64,000 nt of DNA from Loktanella sp. M215 (GTDB taxonomy: Bacteria > Pseudomonadota > Alphaproteobacteria > Rhodobacterales > Rhodobacteraceae): positions 124,001 to 188,000 of the forward strand of contig NZ_WMEA01000001.1 in NCBI RefSeq assembly GCF_021735925.1, written 5' to 3'. Every line of letters begins with the position of its first letter. Within the stretch, counting starts at the first letter, position 1. The notes under the pieces are model-generated. The model did not search any database. It saw only the letters and a list, made by a program, of their open reading frames with translations, and was not told the DNA's origin. Of the stretch, positions 1-8,207 are shown piece by piece. The position numbers and the translations under genes are program-made.

Positions 1-2
1 TG

Positions 3-665
3 CACGAGGCGATCGGCCACGGGTTGGAGGGCGATTTCAACCGCAAGGGCAGCAGCGCCTTTGCCGGTCTGATGGGTCAGCAGATCGCAGCCAAGGGCGT
101 CACCGTGCTGGATGATGGCACGATTCCCGACCGCCGCGGGTCGATCACCGTGGACGACGAGGGCACACCGTCGGCGAAGAATGTACTGATCGAGGATGGC
201 GTGCTGGTCGGCTACATGCAGGACCGGCAGAACGCACGGCTGATGGGGGTCGCGCCCACCGGCAACGGGCGGCGCGAATCCTATGCCCATGCACCGATGC
301 CGCGCATGACGAACACCTACATGCTGGCCGGCGACACCGCGCCCGCGTCCCTCGTGGCGGATCTGAAGGACGGGATCTATGCCGTGGGATTCGGTGGCGG
401 TCAGGTCGACATTACGAACGGCAAGTTCGTCTTTTCCTGCACCGAAGCCTACCGCGTGAAGGACGGCGTCGTGGGCCGCCCGATCAAGGGCGCCACGCTG
501 ATCGGCGACGGAGCGACGGCCCTGCGGCAGATCCGCGGGATCGGCAACGATCTGGCGCTGGATCCGGGTATCGGCAACTGCGGCAAGGCCGGTCAGTGGG
601 TGCCGGTGGGCGTCGGCCAACCCAGCCTGCTGATCGGCGGCCTGACGGTCGGCGGATCGGCCTGA
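3..665 (+). CDS. tldD: TldD metalloprotease, C-terminal part (5' end outside window)
   Basis: TldD pairs with TldE (PmbA) as a zinc protease acting on small peptides and unfolded protein. The reading frame is open from the window edge and begins with HEAIGH, the HExxxH zinc motif of the TldD subunit, so about 220 of the usual ~470 residues are present. The third-ligand region GNCGKAGQ and the glycine-rich end [15 protein letters not shown] are seen near the C-terminus. The real start lies upstream of the window. It is followed after 94 bp by dprA on the same strand, with no clear terminator between them. Identification rests on the catalytic motif and on the characteristic C-terminal sequence. 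Confidence 0.93.
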   Translation, partial: HEAIGHGLEGDFNRKGSSAFAGLMGQQIAAKGVTVLDDGTIPDRRGSITVDDEGTPSAKNVLIEDGVLVGYMQDRQNARLMGVAPTGNGRRESYAHAPMPRMTNTYMLAGDTAPASLVADLKDGIYAVGFGGGQVDITNGKFVFSCTEAYRVKDGVVGRPIKGATLIGDGATALRQIRGIGNDLALDPGIGNCGKAGQWVPVGVGQPSLLIGGLTVGGSA

Positions 666-759
666 CGTTATTTTCGCGATGCGGCTGTTTTGATTCAGCT
701 TTGATTAAGGATTGCGATTCTAGACTGAGGGTGCAGCAAGGCGAAGGTTTGGTTCAGAC

Positions 760-1884
760 GTGGCTTTTCACCCGACCACTCACCAAAAATCCCCCCGGGA
801 TGACCCCAGGTTCCAGAACCTTCGCTTGCTGCGATCCCGTCGTGTCGGACCTGCGACCTACCGTCGGCTGATTGCCGAACATGGGTCCGCCGACGGGGCG
901 CTTGCGGCCCTGCCGGCCATCGCGGCTGCGGCTGGCGTCGCTGATTATGAAATCTGTCCCGCAGGTGTCGTCATTGCAGAGATGAAGGCCGGTCACGCCG
1001 CGGGGGCACGCCTGCTGATGCAGGGCGATCCTGACTGGCCTCCGGCGATCGACGATCTGTCCGACGCACCGCCTTTGCTGTGGGCGCTGGGACGCGTGGA
1101 CCTGCTGCACCGCCCGATGATCGCCATGGTGGGCGCGCGCAATGCCTCGTCGCTGGGGACCCGGATGGCGAAGGCCCTGGCCAGCGATCTGACCGCCGCG
1201 GGGTATGTCGTCGTGTCCGGGCTGGCGCGCGGGATCGATGCCGCTGCCCACCACGCCGCACTGGCCGGCGGCACGGTGGCGGTGCAGGCGGGCGGCGTCG
1301 ATGTCATCTATCCTGTCGAAAATACCGATCTGGCCCATCTGATCGCGGCACAGGGCCTGCGCCTGTCGGAAATGCCCATGGGTCTGCAACCGCAGGCGCG
1401 GCACTTTCCGGCGCGCAACCGCATCATTGCGGGCCTGTCCCGCGCCGTCATCGTGGTCGAGGCCGCCGCCAAATCCGGCAGCCTGATCACCGCCCGCGAC
1501 GCGCTGGATCAGCACCGCGACGTGCTGGCGGTGCCGGGTCATCCGTTCGATGCCCGCGCCGCCGGGTGCAACATGCTGATCCGCGACGGCGCGCAACTGG
1601 TGCGATCCGCCGCCGACGTGATCGAGGCATTGGGCGCCCGGCCCGCAGCCCCCCTGCCGCTGACGATTCCGGACCAGCCCCCGGCACCGCGCCGCACCCT
1701 GCAGGAAGCGGCGGCATTGCATAACCAGATCCTCGATCGGCTGGGAGCCTCGCCTGTGGCAGAGGATCAGTTGATCCGCGATCTGGGCAGCCCCTCACCG
1801 CTGGTCGCGCCGGTGCTGATCGACCTCGAACTGGACGGTCGGATCGCCCGATCGGCGGGCGGTCTGCTGTCACGGGTCAGTTGA
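760..1884 (+). CDS. dprA: DNA-processing protein DprA
   Basis: DprA binds incoming single-stranded DNA and loads RecA during natural transformation. The 374-residue protein has a short helical N-terminal domain, a Rossmann-like DprA core from about residue 100 to 300 (VGARNASSLGTRMAKAL near 122, SGLARGIDAAAHHAAL, then RNRIIAGLSRAVIVVEA near 219 and SGSLITARDALDQ), and a C-terminal winged-helix-like domain after about 320, as in longer DprA proteins. The proposed start is GTG at 760; no strong ribosome-binding site precedes it, so the first residues are uncertain. The gene lies between tldD and topA; dprA next to topA is a frequent arrangement in alphaproteobacteria. Confidence 0.95.
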   Translation: MAFHPTTHQKSPRDDPRFQNLRLLRSRRVGPATYRRLIAEHGSADGALAALPAIAAAAGVADYEICPAGVVIAEMKAGHAAGARLLMQGDPDWPPAIDDLSDAPPLLWALGRVDLLHRPMIAMVGARNASSLGTRMAKALASDLTAAGYVVVSGLARGIDAAAHHAALAGGTVAVQAGGVDVIYPVENTDLAHLIAAQGLRLSEMPMGLQPQARHFPARNRIIAGLSRAVIVVEAAAKSGSLITARDALDQHRDVLAVPGHPFDARAAGCNMLIRDGAQLVRSAADVIEALGARPAAPLPLTIPDQPPAPRRTLQEAAALHNQILDRLGASPVAEDQLIRDLGSPSPLVAPVLIDLELDGRIARSAGGLLSRVS

Positions 1885-2039
1885 CAGCGCCGAACCTAAA
1901 AAAATCCGTCATGCAATTCAGTGCGTTACGCGGAAAGTCCGATCTTCGGACTGGCGAAGCCGGTCTGCATTGACAACTTAGGGCCAAGCCGCCCATGTTG
2001 CGCGGCCAGTGTGCGCCCCAGTCAAAGCAAGGTTTTCCC

Positions 2040-4757
2040 ATGCCCGTCGTCGTTGTCGAATCCCCGGCGAAAGCCAAGACGATCAACAAGTATCTGGGCA
2101 GCGACTATACGGTGCTGGCGTCCTACGGCCACATCCGCGACCTGCCGCCCAAGAACGGATCGGTGCTGCCAGACGACGACTTTTCCATGATCTGGGAGGT
2201 CGCGGCCGACAGCAAGAAACACATCAAGGCGATCGTCGACGCCCTGAAGGAAGACCCGAACCTGATCCTCGCCACAGACCCCGACCGCGAGGGCGAGGCG
2301 ATTTCGTGGCACCTGCAGGAAGAGCTGAACAACAAGCGCGGGCTGAAGATCCAGACCGCCAGCCGCGTCGTGTTCAACGCGATCACCAAATCCGCCGTGA
2401 CCGAGGCGATGAAGAACCCGCGTCAGGTCGACATGCCGCTGGTCGATGCCTACCTCGCCCGCCGCGCGCTGGACTACCTCGTGGGCTTCAACCTGTCGCC
2501 CGTGCTGTGGCGCAAGCTGCCCGGTGCGAAATCCGCCGGTCGCGTGCAATCCGTCACCCTGCGGATCATCGTCGAGCGCGAGATGGAAATCGAGGCGTTC
2601 CGCAATCAGGAATACTGGACCGTCAAGGCGATCCTGCAGAACCCCCGCGGCGTGGAATACGAGGCGCGGCTGACCGTGCTGGGCGGCAAGCGGCTGGACA
2701 AGTTCGACCTGTCGAACGCGACGCAGGCCGAAATGGCCGTGCAGGCGATCAATTCCCGTGACCTGGGCGTGCAAAGCGTCGAAGCCAAGCCCGCGTCGCG
2801 CAACCCCTCGCCGCCCTTCATGACCTCAACCCTGCAGCAAGAGGCCAGCCGCAAGTTCGGCATGGGGGCCAAGCAGTGCATGAGCGTGGCCCAGCGGCTG
2901 TATGAAGCCGGCCTGATCACCTACATGCGGACCGATGGCATCGACATGGCACCAGAGGCGGTGACCGGTGCGCGCGACGCGATCAAGTCGAAGTTTGGTG
3001 ACAAGTATGTCCCGAAGGAGCCGCGGGTTTACAAGAACAAGGCCAAGAATGCGCAGGAAGCGCACGAATGCGTCCGCCCGACCGACATGATGGTCGATGC
3101 GTCACAGGCCGACATCAAGGACAGCGACCAGCGCAAGCTCTACGATCTGATCTGGAAGCGCACGCTGGCCAGCCAGATGGAAGCCGCCCGGATGGAGCGG
3201 ACGACAGTGGATGTGGGCAGCAAGGACGGTCAGGTCATGCTGCGCGCCAACGGGCAGGTCATGCTGTTCGACGGCTTTCTGCGCGTCTACGAGGAAGGTC
3301 GCGACGATACCGAGGACGAAGACAGCAAGCGCCTGCCGCAGATCGAGAACGGCGAGGCCGCGAAGAAGCAGTCCGTCGACTCCGAGCAGCACTTTACCCA
3401 GCCCCCGCCCCGCTACACCGAGGCGACACTGGTCAAACGGATGGAAGAGCTCGGCATCGGGCGCCCGTCGACCTATGCGTCGATCGTCACGACGATTCAG
3501 GATCGCGGTTATGTCGAAAAGGACAAGAACCGCCTGATCCCGCAGGACAAGGGGCGGCTGGTGACGGCCTTCCTGTCGAACTACTTCCACCGCTATGTCG
3601 AATACGACTTCACCGCGGACCTCGAAGACCAGCTCGACAAGGTCAGCGCGGGCGATGCGGACTACAAGAAGCTGCTGGAACGCTTTTGGCGCGACTTTTC
3701 CGCCGCCATTGCCGAAACCGCTGACCTGCGGATCGGCGAGGTGCTGGACAAGATCAACGAGGTGCTGGAACCGCACCTGTTCCCCGATCCCGGCGACGGC
3801 ACCGATCCGCGGCTGTGCCCGAACTGCGGTCAGGGGCGTCTGTCGATGCGAACGGCGCGGTCCGGCGGCGCCTTCATCGGCTGTTCGAACTATCCTGAAT
3901 GCCGCTATACCCGGCCCTTCGGTCCGCCCGACCCCGAGGCGGAAAAATCCGCGATTCCGCCGGACGGCAAGCTGCTGGGCGAGGACATGGGCGACGAGAT
4001 CCGCATCTTCAAAGGCCGCTTCGGTCCCTTCGCCCAGCGCGGTGCCGCGACCGAAGAAAACCCCAAGCCGCCCCGCCAGTCGGTCCCTGCCGCGTGGGAG
4101 CCGGAGGAGGTCGAGTTGGAACAGGCCGTCCGCCTGCTGGCTCTGCCCCGCCTGATCGGCCCCCACCCCGAGGACGGCGTGAACGTCTGGGCCAACATCG
4201 GGCGCTACGGCCCCTATCTGAAACACGCCGAGACGACTTCGGATCGTGGCGGCACGAATGCCAACCTTGAAGGGTTGGAGGATGTCTGGACCGTGGGCAT
4301 GAACCACGCGGTGCAGCTTCTGGCCGAAAAGGTCGCCAGCCGTGGCAGCCGCGGCAAGGCCGCCGTGGCCCTGCGTGAATTGGGCGACCACCCGCAGGCC
4401 GGTGGCCCCGTCAACATCTATGACGGCAAATACGGGCCTTACGTGAAGTGGGACAAGCTGAACGCGACGATCCCCGACACGGTGACACCCGAGGATCTGA
4501 CCCTGGCGCAGGCCGTCGATCTGCTGGACGAGCGGGCCGCGAAAGCGGGCAAGCCCAAGCCCGGCGCCAAGAAGAAGGCCGCCCCGAAGAAAGCCGCCGC
4601 GAAAAAGCCGGCCGCAACCAGCGCCGCCAAAGCTCCGACGAAGCCCGCCGCAAAAAAGCCGGCGGCCAAGACAGCTGCGGCCAAGAAGACCGTGACCAAG
4701 ACGACTGCGGCCAAGGCCAAGCCTGTGGAAACCGATGACGGCGACGTCTTCGAATAG
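2040..4757 (+). CDS. topA: DNA topoisomerase I
   Basis: Type IA topoisomerase that relaxes negative supercoils. I start it at the ATG encoding MPVVVVESPAKAKTI, the normal family N-terminus, rather than an in-frame ATG 45 bp upstream; this gives 905 residues. The TOPRIM acidic motif DPDREGE is at residues 80-86 and the active-site tyrosine is in GLITYMRTDG at about 295. One four-Cys zinc finger (CPNC...C...C, about 592-615) is followed by three Topo-C repeats (GRFGPFAQ, GRYGPYLK, GKYGPYVK). The last ~65 residues are a Lys/Ala/Pro tail resembling histone H1. Upstream are a short perfect hairpin (1936-1952) and a TTGACA -35-like hexamer at 1970-1975. Confidence 0.97.
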   Translation: MPVVVVESPAKAKTINKYLGSDYTVLASYGHIRDLPPKNGSVLPDDDFSMIWEVAADSKKHIKAIVDALKEDPNLILATDPDREGEAISWHLQEELNNKRGLKIQTASRVVFNAITKSAVTEAMKNPRQVDMPLVDAYLARRALDYLVGFNLSPVLWRKLPGAKSAGRVQSVTLRIIVEREMEIEAFRNQEYWTVKAILQNPRGVEYEARLTVLGGKRLDKFDLSNATQAEMAVQAINSRDLGVQSVEAKPASRNPSPPFMTSTLQQEASRKFGMGAKQCMSVAQRLYEAGLITYMRTDGIDMAPEAVTGARDAIKSKFGDKYVPKEPRVYKNKAKNAQEAHECVRPTDMMVDASQADIKDSDQRKLYDLIWKRTLASQMEAARMERTTVDVGSKDGQVMLRANGQVMLFDGFLRVYEEGRDDTEDEDSKRLPQIENGEAAKKQSVDSEQHFTQPPPRYTEATLVKRMEELGIGRPSTYASIVTTIQDRGYVEKDKNRLIPQDKGRLVTAFLSNYFHRYVEYDFTADLEDQLDKVSAGDADYKKLLERFWRDFSAAIAETADLRIGEVLDKINEVLEPHLFPDPGDGTDPRLCPNCGQGRLSMRTARSGGAFIGCSNYPECRYTRPFGPPDPEAEKSAIPPDGKLLGEDMGDEIRIFKGRFGPFAQRGAATEENPKPPRQSVPAAWEPEEVELEQAVRLLALPRLIGPHPEDGVNVWANIGRYGPYLKHAETTSDRGGTNANLEGLEDVWTVGMNHAVQLLAEKVASRGSRGKAAVALRELGDHPQAGGPVNIYDGKYGPYVKWDKLNATIPDTVTPEDLTLAQAVDLLDERAAKAGKPKPGAKKKAAPKKAAAKKPAATSAAKAPTKPAAKKPAAKTAAAKKTVTKTTAAKAKPVETDDGDVFE

Positions 4758-4783
4758 CCGCTGCCCGGCGTCATCAGATTGAC

Positions 4784-4826
4784 ATTGCCCGGTGCGCCTT
4801 GCAGGTTCGCCGGGCAATTCATTTTT
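4784..4826 (+). terminator. Rho-independent terminator after topA
   Basis: A 9-bp perfect inverted repeat (ATTGCCCGG at 4784-4792, CCGGGCAAT at 4810-4818) with a 17-nt loop is followed within 3 nt by a run of five T. It ends topA transcription just before the next ribosome-binding site, so the CoA-transferase genes must be transcribed by read-through or from a promoter inside this short space. Confidence 0.7.
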
Positions 4827-4837
4827 GAGGGTGCGAG

Positions 4838-5542
4838 ATGAAGAAAGTCTATAGCTCTGCCGCCGAGGCACTGGACGGTCTGCTGACCGATGACATGCTG
4901 ATCGCCGCGGGAGGCTTTGGCCTGTGCGGCATCCCCGAACTGCTGTTGGGCGCCATCAAGGAATCGGGCGTGAAAGGTCTGACCTTTGCATCCAACAACG
5001 CAGGCGTGGACGATTTCGGCATCGGCATCCTGCTGCAGACCAAGCAGGTCAAGAAGATGATCTCCTCTTACGTGGGCGAGAACGCCGAATTCATGCGCCA
5101 GTATCTGGCCGGAGAGCTGGAGGTCGAATTCAACCCGCAAGGCACGCTGGCCGAGCGGATGCGCGCTGGCGGTGCCGGGATTCCCGGCTTCTACACCAAG
5201 ACCGGCGTCGGCACGCAGATCGCCGAAGGCAAGGAACACAAGGATTTCGACGGGCAGACCTATATCCTTGAACGCGGCATCGTGGCGGACCTTGCCATCG
5301 TGAAGGCGTGGAAGGCGGACGCCACCGGCAACCTCGTGTTCCGCAAGACGGCCCGCAACTTTAACCCGCCTGCCGCCATGTGCGGCAAGGTCTGCGTGGT
5401 CGAGGTCGAAGAGATCGTGCCGACCGGCAGCCTTGGCGGTGACGAGATCCACCTGCCCGGCGTCTATGTCCATCGCATCATTCAGGGTGACCACGAAAAG
5501 CGAATCGAACAGCGCACGACGCGCAAGAAGGAGTCCGCATAA
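4838..5542 (+). CDS. scoA: 3-oxoacid CoA-transferase subunit A
   Basis: Alpha subunit of a class I CoA-transferase that moves CoA from succinyl-CoA to a 3-oxo acid such as acetoacetate, used in ketone-body or PHB turnover. The 234-residue protein begins MKKVYSSAAEALDGLL and has the CoA-binding glycine-rich stretch GGFGLCGIPELL near residue 27 and SNNAG near 52, both typical of the subunit. A GAGGG sequence lies upstream of the ATG. The stop codon overlaps the start of the beta subunit by one base (TAATG), indicating translational coupling. The acid acceptor (acetoacetate or another 3-oxo acid) is inferred from family. Confidence 0.92.
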   Translation: MKKVYSSAAEALDGLLTDDMLIAAGGFGLCGIPELLLGAIKESGVKGLTFASNNAGVDDFGIGILLQTKQVKKMISSYVGENAEFMRQYLAGELEVEFNPQGTLAERMRAGGAGIPGFYTKTGVGTQIAEGKEHKDFDGQTYILERGIVADLAIVKAWKADATGNLVFRKTARNFNPPAAMCGKVCVVEVEEIVPTGSLGGDEIHLPGVYVHRIIQGDHEKRIEQRTTRKKESA

Positions 5543-6171
5543 TGGCTTGGGATCGCAATCAGATGGCCGCTCGGGCCGCGCAGGAACTGCAGGACGGCTG
5601 GTATGTGAACCTTGGCATCGGGATTCCGACCATGGTCAGCAACTACATCCCCGAGGGGGTCGAGGTGACCCTGCAGTCTGAAAACGGGATGCTGGGCATG
5701 GGCGCCTTCCCGATCGAGGGCGAGGAAGACGCCGACCTGATCAACGCCGGCAAGCAGACGATCACCGAATTGCCGCAGACCGCGTTCTTTGACAGTGCGA
5801 CGTCCTTTGGCATGATCCGCGGCGGCAAGATCGCCATGGCGATCCTGGGTGCGATGGAAGTGGCCGAGAATGGCGACCTCGCGAACTGGATGATCCCCGG
5901 CAAGCTGGTCAAGGGCATGGGCGGGGCGATGGACCTTGTCGCCGGCGTGCAGCGTGTCGTCGTCGTCATGGACCACGCCAACAAGCATGGCGAGTCGAAG
6001 GTGCTGAAGTCCTGCACCCTGCCCCTGACCGGGGCCGCCGTGGTGGACCGGATCATCACGAACCTGGGCGTGATGGATGTCGTCGAAGGCGGTCTGCGGA
6101 TCGTCGAGACCGCCGACGGCGTGACCGAACAGGAGTTGCGCGACGCGACAGAGGCGACGATTGTCGCCTGA
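5542..6171 (+). CDS. scoB: 3-oxoacid CoA-transferase subunit B
   Basis: Beta subunit of the same class I CoA-transferase. It is 209 residues long with the N-terminal NLGIGIPTMVSNYIPEG typical of the family and the catalytic glutamate in LQSENGMLGMG (about residue 46), which forms the glutamyl-CoA thioester. The start overlaps the subunit A stop by one base. Its own stop overlaps the TTG start of the next small gene, so the three genes probably form one transcript. Confidence 0.93.
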   Translation: MAWDRNQMAARAAQELQDGWYVNLGIGIPTMVSNYIPEGVEVTLQSENGMLGMGAFPIEGEEDADLINAGKQTITELPQTAFFDSATSFGMIRGGKIAMAILGAMEVAENGDLANWMIPGKLVKGMGGAMDLVAGVQRVVVVMDHANKHGESKVLKSCTLPLTGAAVVDRIITNLGVMDVVEGGLRIVETADGVTEQELRDATEATIVA

Positions 6172-6448
6172 GGTCCAGCACAAGACCAGCGGCAGCAAGG
6201 GCCGCTGGTTCATCGACCATGGCAATGGCATTAGCGAGATGACCTATTCGATCCTGTCGCCCGAACAGGTCATCGCCGATCATACCGAAGTCGCCCCCGG
6301 TCACGAGGGCGAAGGGATCGGCGTGATGATGCTGGACGCCTTCATCGCGGACGCCCGCGAGAAGGGCTACCGGATCGTGCCGCTTTGCCCCTTCGTGAAC
6401 GCCCAGCGGCGCAAGCATCCGGAATGGGCGGACGTCTTCGCGGTCTAG
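6161..6448 (+). CDS. Small GNAT-fold N-acetyltransferase (Acetyltransf_CG type)
   Basis: A 95-residue protein matching the short YidJ/GTNAT-like acetyltransferases, which keep only the acetyl-CoA-binding core of the GNAT fold. Visible features are the start of the fold (MTYSILSPEQVIADHTEV), the CoA loop HEGEGIGVMMLDAFI (about 48-62) and the conserved ending RIVPLCPFVN followed by HPEW. The start is TTG at 6161, inside the end of scoB; a later start would remove the first strand. The substrate is unknown. The 3' end converges on and slightly overlaps the transglycosylase gene. Confidence 0.85.
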   Translation: MSPEVQHKTSGSKGRWFIDHGNGISEMTYSILSPEQVIADHTEVAPGHEGEGIGVMMLDAFIADAREKGYRIVPLCPFVNAQRRKHPEWADVFAV

Positions 6449-7275
6449 GACCGGTTGACCGCAAACACGCAGCCGTCGGACACCAGTTCCGGCGGTGTCA
6501 GGCACAGGCCCCGCGCCACCGCAAAGGCGGCCAGCACCTTTGGCACATAGCCGCGGGTTTCGGGGAACGGCGGCACACCCTTGGCATCGCGCACGGACCC
6601 TTCGCCGGCGTTATAGCCCGCCAGCACCAGAATCGGGTCATCGTTGAACTTGTTCATCAACCAGTCGAGGTAGGCCACGCCGCCCTTGATGTTCTGCGCT
6701 GGCGACAGGCTGTCGGCCACGCGGAACCGCGCGGCGGTGTCGGGCATCAGCTGCATCAGCCCCTGCGCGCCGGACCGGCTGACCGCCTGCGCGTTGCCCG
6801 CACTTTCCACACTGATCAGCGCCAGCACCAGCGCCGGGCTGACCTTGGTGCCGACCGTGGCCTTCAGGATCTCGATCCCGTGGAGGGCGGCGATGTCCTG
6901 CAGGGTCTGCAACCGCGGGGTCGGCACCGACTTGCCGCTGGGCGGCTCTGCGATGACGCCCAGCGCCTGCTGCAGCCGTCCCGGCCCCATGGCCGCCAGA
7001 TCAGGCGAGATCGTGGACCAGAACCAGTCCAGGCCGGAGGGTTGCGGGGCAAGGGCGATGGCCCCGTCCGGCGTAGCCACCGGGCGCGGAGCGCTGGGCC
7101 GCAGGGTGGCCGGTGTCGCGGTCGGATCGACCTGCACCGTGATGCGCGATCCCTGCGCCTTCGGCACGCCGACACGCTTGAAGGTGAAATCCGGCTGCAG
7201 CCGGTCCTCGCCCTGTGCAACGGCTGCGAAGAGGCACAGCCCGACCGTTGCAAGGCCTCTGGTCATCGTCATCAT
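6445..7275 (-). CDS. Secreted lytic transglycosylase (SLT family)
   Basis: Predicted periplasmic muramidase cutting peptidoglycan with formation of 1,6-anhydromuramic acid. The 276-residue protein starts with a signal peptide (MTRGLATVGLCLFAAVAQG), then a ~110-residue proline-rich, low-conservation segment, then an SLT domain from about 130. Catalytic Glu is in ALISVESAGN, followed by the typical SGAQGLMQLMPDTA and LAGYNAGEG motifs. AGGA six bases before the ATG supports the start. It faces the pilus locus divergently, so it could serve pilus passage through the wall, but nothing in sequence proves this. Confidence 0.9.
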   Translation of the reverse strand: MMTMTRGLATVGLCLFAAVAQGEDRLQPDFTFKRVGVPKAQGSRITVQVDPTATPATLRPSAPRPVATPDGAIALAPQPSGLDWFWSTISPDLAAMGPGRLQQALGVIAEPPSGKSVPTPRLQTLQDIAALHGIEILKATVGTKVSPALVLALISVESAGNAQAVSRSGAQGLMQLMPDTAARFRVADSLSPAQNIKGGVAYLDWLMNKFNDDPILVLAGYNAGEGSVRDAKGVPPFPETRGYVPKVLAAFAVARGLCLTPPELVSDGCVFAVNRS

Positions 7276-7628
7276 GGTGCGTCCTGCTCGACACTTGTTT
7301 TGCGGTCATCGTGGCAGGTCACGGGCGGCGTTGCTACGCTGGCGTGCACAATCCGGCAATTTCGCCAGTATTCGACGCAATCAGGCAACGTCGCAAATGG
7401 TCAACGGTTCTTCTTTCATAATTAAAGACATTTAATTACAGCAGGTTACTTGAAAATTACCGGATTATTTGACTGCGCCCAAAAACGCACGAAACCAGCC
7501 AAATTTAGGACGCAATCGACCAGCTATATAAGGACATCCAAGACGGGGAGCGGGCCACTAAGAGGCCGGCGCGCTACGATCCGGCAAAGGATACCAAACA
7601 CAAGCGATACCCTGAGGAGGGAATATAC
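7276..7628. other. Intergenic promoter region of the pilin genes
   Basis: This 353-bp space between the transglycosylase and the first pilin gene holds no credible gene. It is much richer in A+T around 7400-7535 than the rest of the window. It contains a perfect 8-bp inverted repeat (7419-7438) and a TATATAAGG sequence near 7525 that could be a -10 element. A strong ribosome-binding site (GAGGAGGG) sits just before the pilin ATG. A 61-codon frame across the end of this space is considered spurious. Confidence 0.6.
7419..7438. promoter_or_regulatory. Perfect AT-rich dyad upstream of pilin genes, candidate operator
   Basis: TAATTAAA, a 4-nt spacer GACA, then TTTAATTA: an exact 8+8 inverted repeat made only of A and T in the arms, about 190 bp before the first pilin start and about 145 bp before the transglycosylase start on the other strand. 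It resembles a binding site for a dimeric regulator more than an RNA hairpin. Which protein binds it cannot be told from the sequence. Confidence 0.5.
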
Positions 7629-7805
7629 ATGCTGAACTTCATCAAAAACTTCCGCAACGACGAAGACGGTGCCGTGACGGTTGACTGGGTCGTGCTGACA
7701 GCTGCCATCGTGGCACTCGGCCTGCTGGTCGGCACGACGATGAGCTCTTCAATCACGGCCAAGACAGCTGCGATCTCGTCCGAGATGACGAAAACGACCA
7801 ACTAA
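7629..7805 (+). CDS. Flp-like type IVb mini-pilin 1
   Basis: A 58-residue pilin subunit of the Tad system. After a short charged leader (MLNFIKNFRNDEDG) comes the prepilin peptidase site G/AVTVDW and a hydrophobic helix VVLTAAIVALGLLVG, then a short polar tail. Compared with the classic Flp motif G/xxxxEY, the Glu is replaced by Asp and the Tyr by Trp, which is also true in the second copy. Translation is likely strong, with GAGGAGGG eight bases before the ATG. It lies at the head of the pilus locus, and a strong hairpin follows at once, so it may be made in excess over downstream genes. Confidence 0.88.
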   Translation: MLNFIKNFRNDEDGAVTVDWVVLTAAIVALGLLVGTTMSSSITAKTAAISSEMTKTTN

Positions 7806-7825
7806 GTCATCCGCAGGGATGTTCT

Positions 7826-7855
7826 GGGCCGCGTCAGAATATGACGCGGCCCTTT
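7826..7855 (+). terminator. Strong hairpin after pilin 1
   Basis: An 11-bp perfect stem (GGGCCGCGTCA / TGACGCGGCCC) with a 5-nt loop followed by TTT. It lies 20 bp after the first pilin stop. It could terminate most transcription, or protect the 3' end of an abundant pilin mRNA while some polymerases continue into pilin 2 and cpaB. Confidence 0.7.
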
Positions 7856-7952
7856 GCGTTCTGACGCTGTCCGAAATGACCGCGCGCCCGCCGCAACATT
7901 GCCCCAATGCCATGCCAAGACCGACGGCAAGGGACGACACAAGGAATAGATC

Positions 7953-8135
7953 ATGCAGGCTTTTTTGAATTCTTTTCTGAAATCCGGCGATGGGGCCGTG
8001 ACCGTGGACTGGGTGGTCCTGACGGCCGCGATCGTCGGTCTGGGAGTTGTGGCAGGCCTTGCCGTAAAACCAAGCGTCGAGAGTAAATCCAACGCGATCG
8101 CAGCCAGTTTGGCGACACCACCGACAAATCCGTAA
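7953..8135 (+). CDS. Flp-like type IVb mini-pilin 2
   Basis: A second 60-residue pilin with the same layout: leader MQAFLNSFLKSGDG, processing site G/AVTVDW, hydrophobic helix VVLTAAIVGLGVVAGLA, and a divergent tail ending in PPTNP. The core GAVTVDWVVLTAAIV is identical to pilin 1 while leader and tail differ, pointing to an old duplication under selection on the core. An AAGGAA ribosome-binding site precedes the ATG. It may be a minor pilin or an alternative major subunit. Confidence 0.85.
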   Translation: MQAFLNSFLKSGDGAVTVDWVVLTAAIVGLGVVAGLAVKPSVESKSNAIAASLATPPTNP

Positions 8136-8207
8136 GACTTTCGATACAGACATCCGGCACACTGACTTGACCGGATTTCACGCAGCTTCAACAACGGGAA
8201 TGACTTC

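Noticed and set aside
1936..1952. Hairpin AGTCCGA-TCT-TCGGACT before topA as a terminator of dprA
   Set aside because: No T-run follows and the stem is short; it may be chance or an RNA element in the topA leader.
3102..4871. 589-codon minus-strand frame opposite topA
   Set aside because: Antisense shadow of topA; low-complexity Gly/Leu/Arg end mirrors the Lys/Ala tail codons.
7422..7435. CtrA-type site (TTAA-N7-TTAA) in the pilin promoter
   Set aside because: The spacing is six, not seven, bases, and the sequence is better explained as part of the perfect palindrome.
7450..7635. Possible 61-residue gene before the first pilin
   Set aside because: No ribosome-binding site or family signal, and it overlaps the pilin ribosome-binding site and start.
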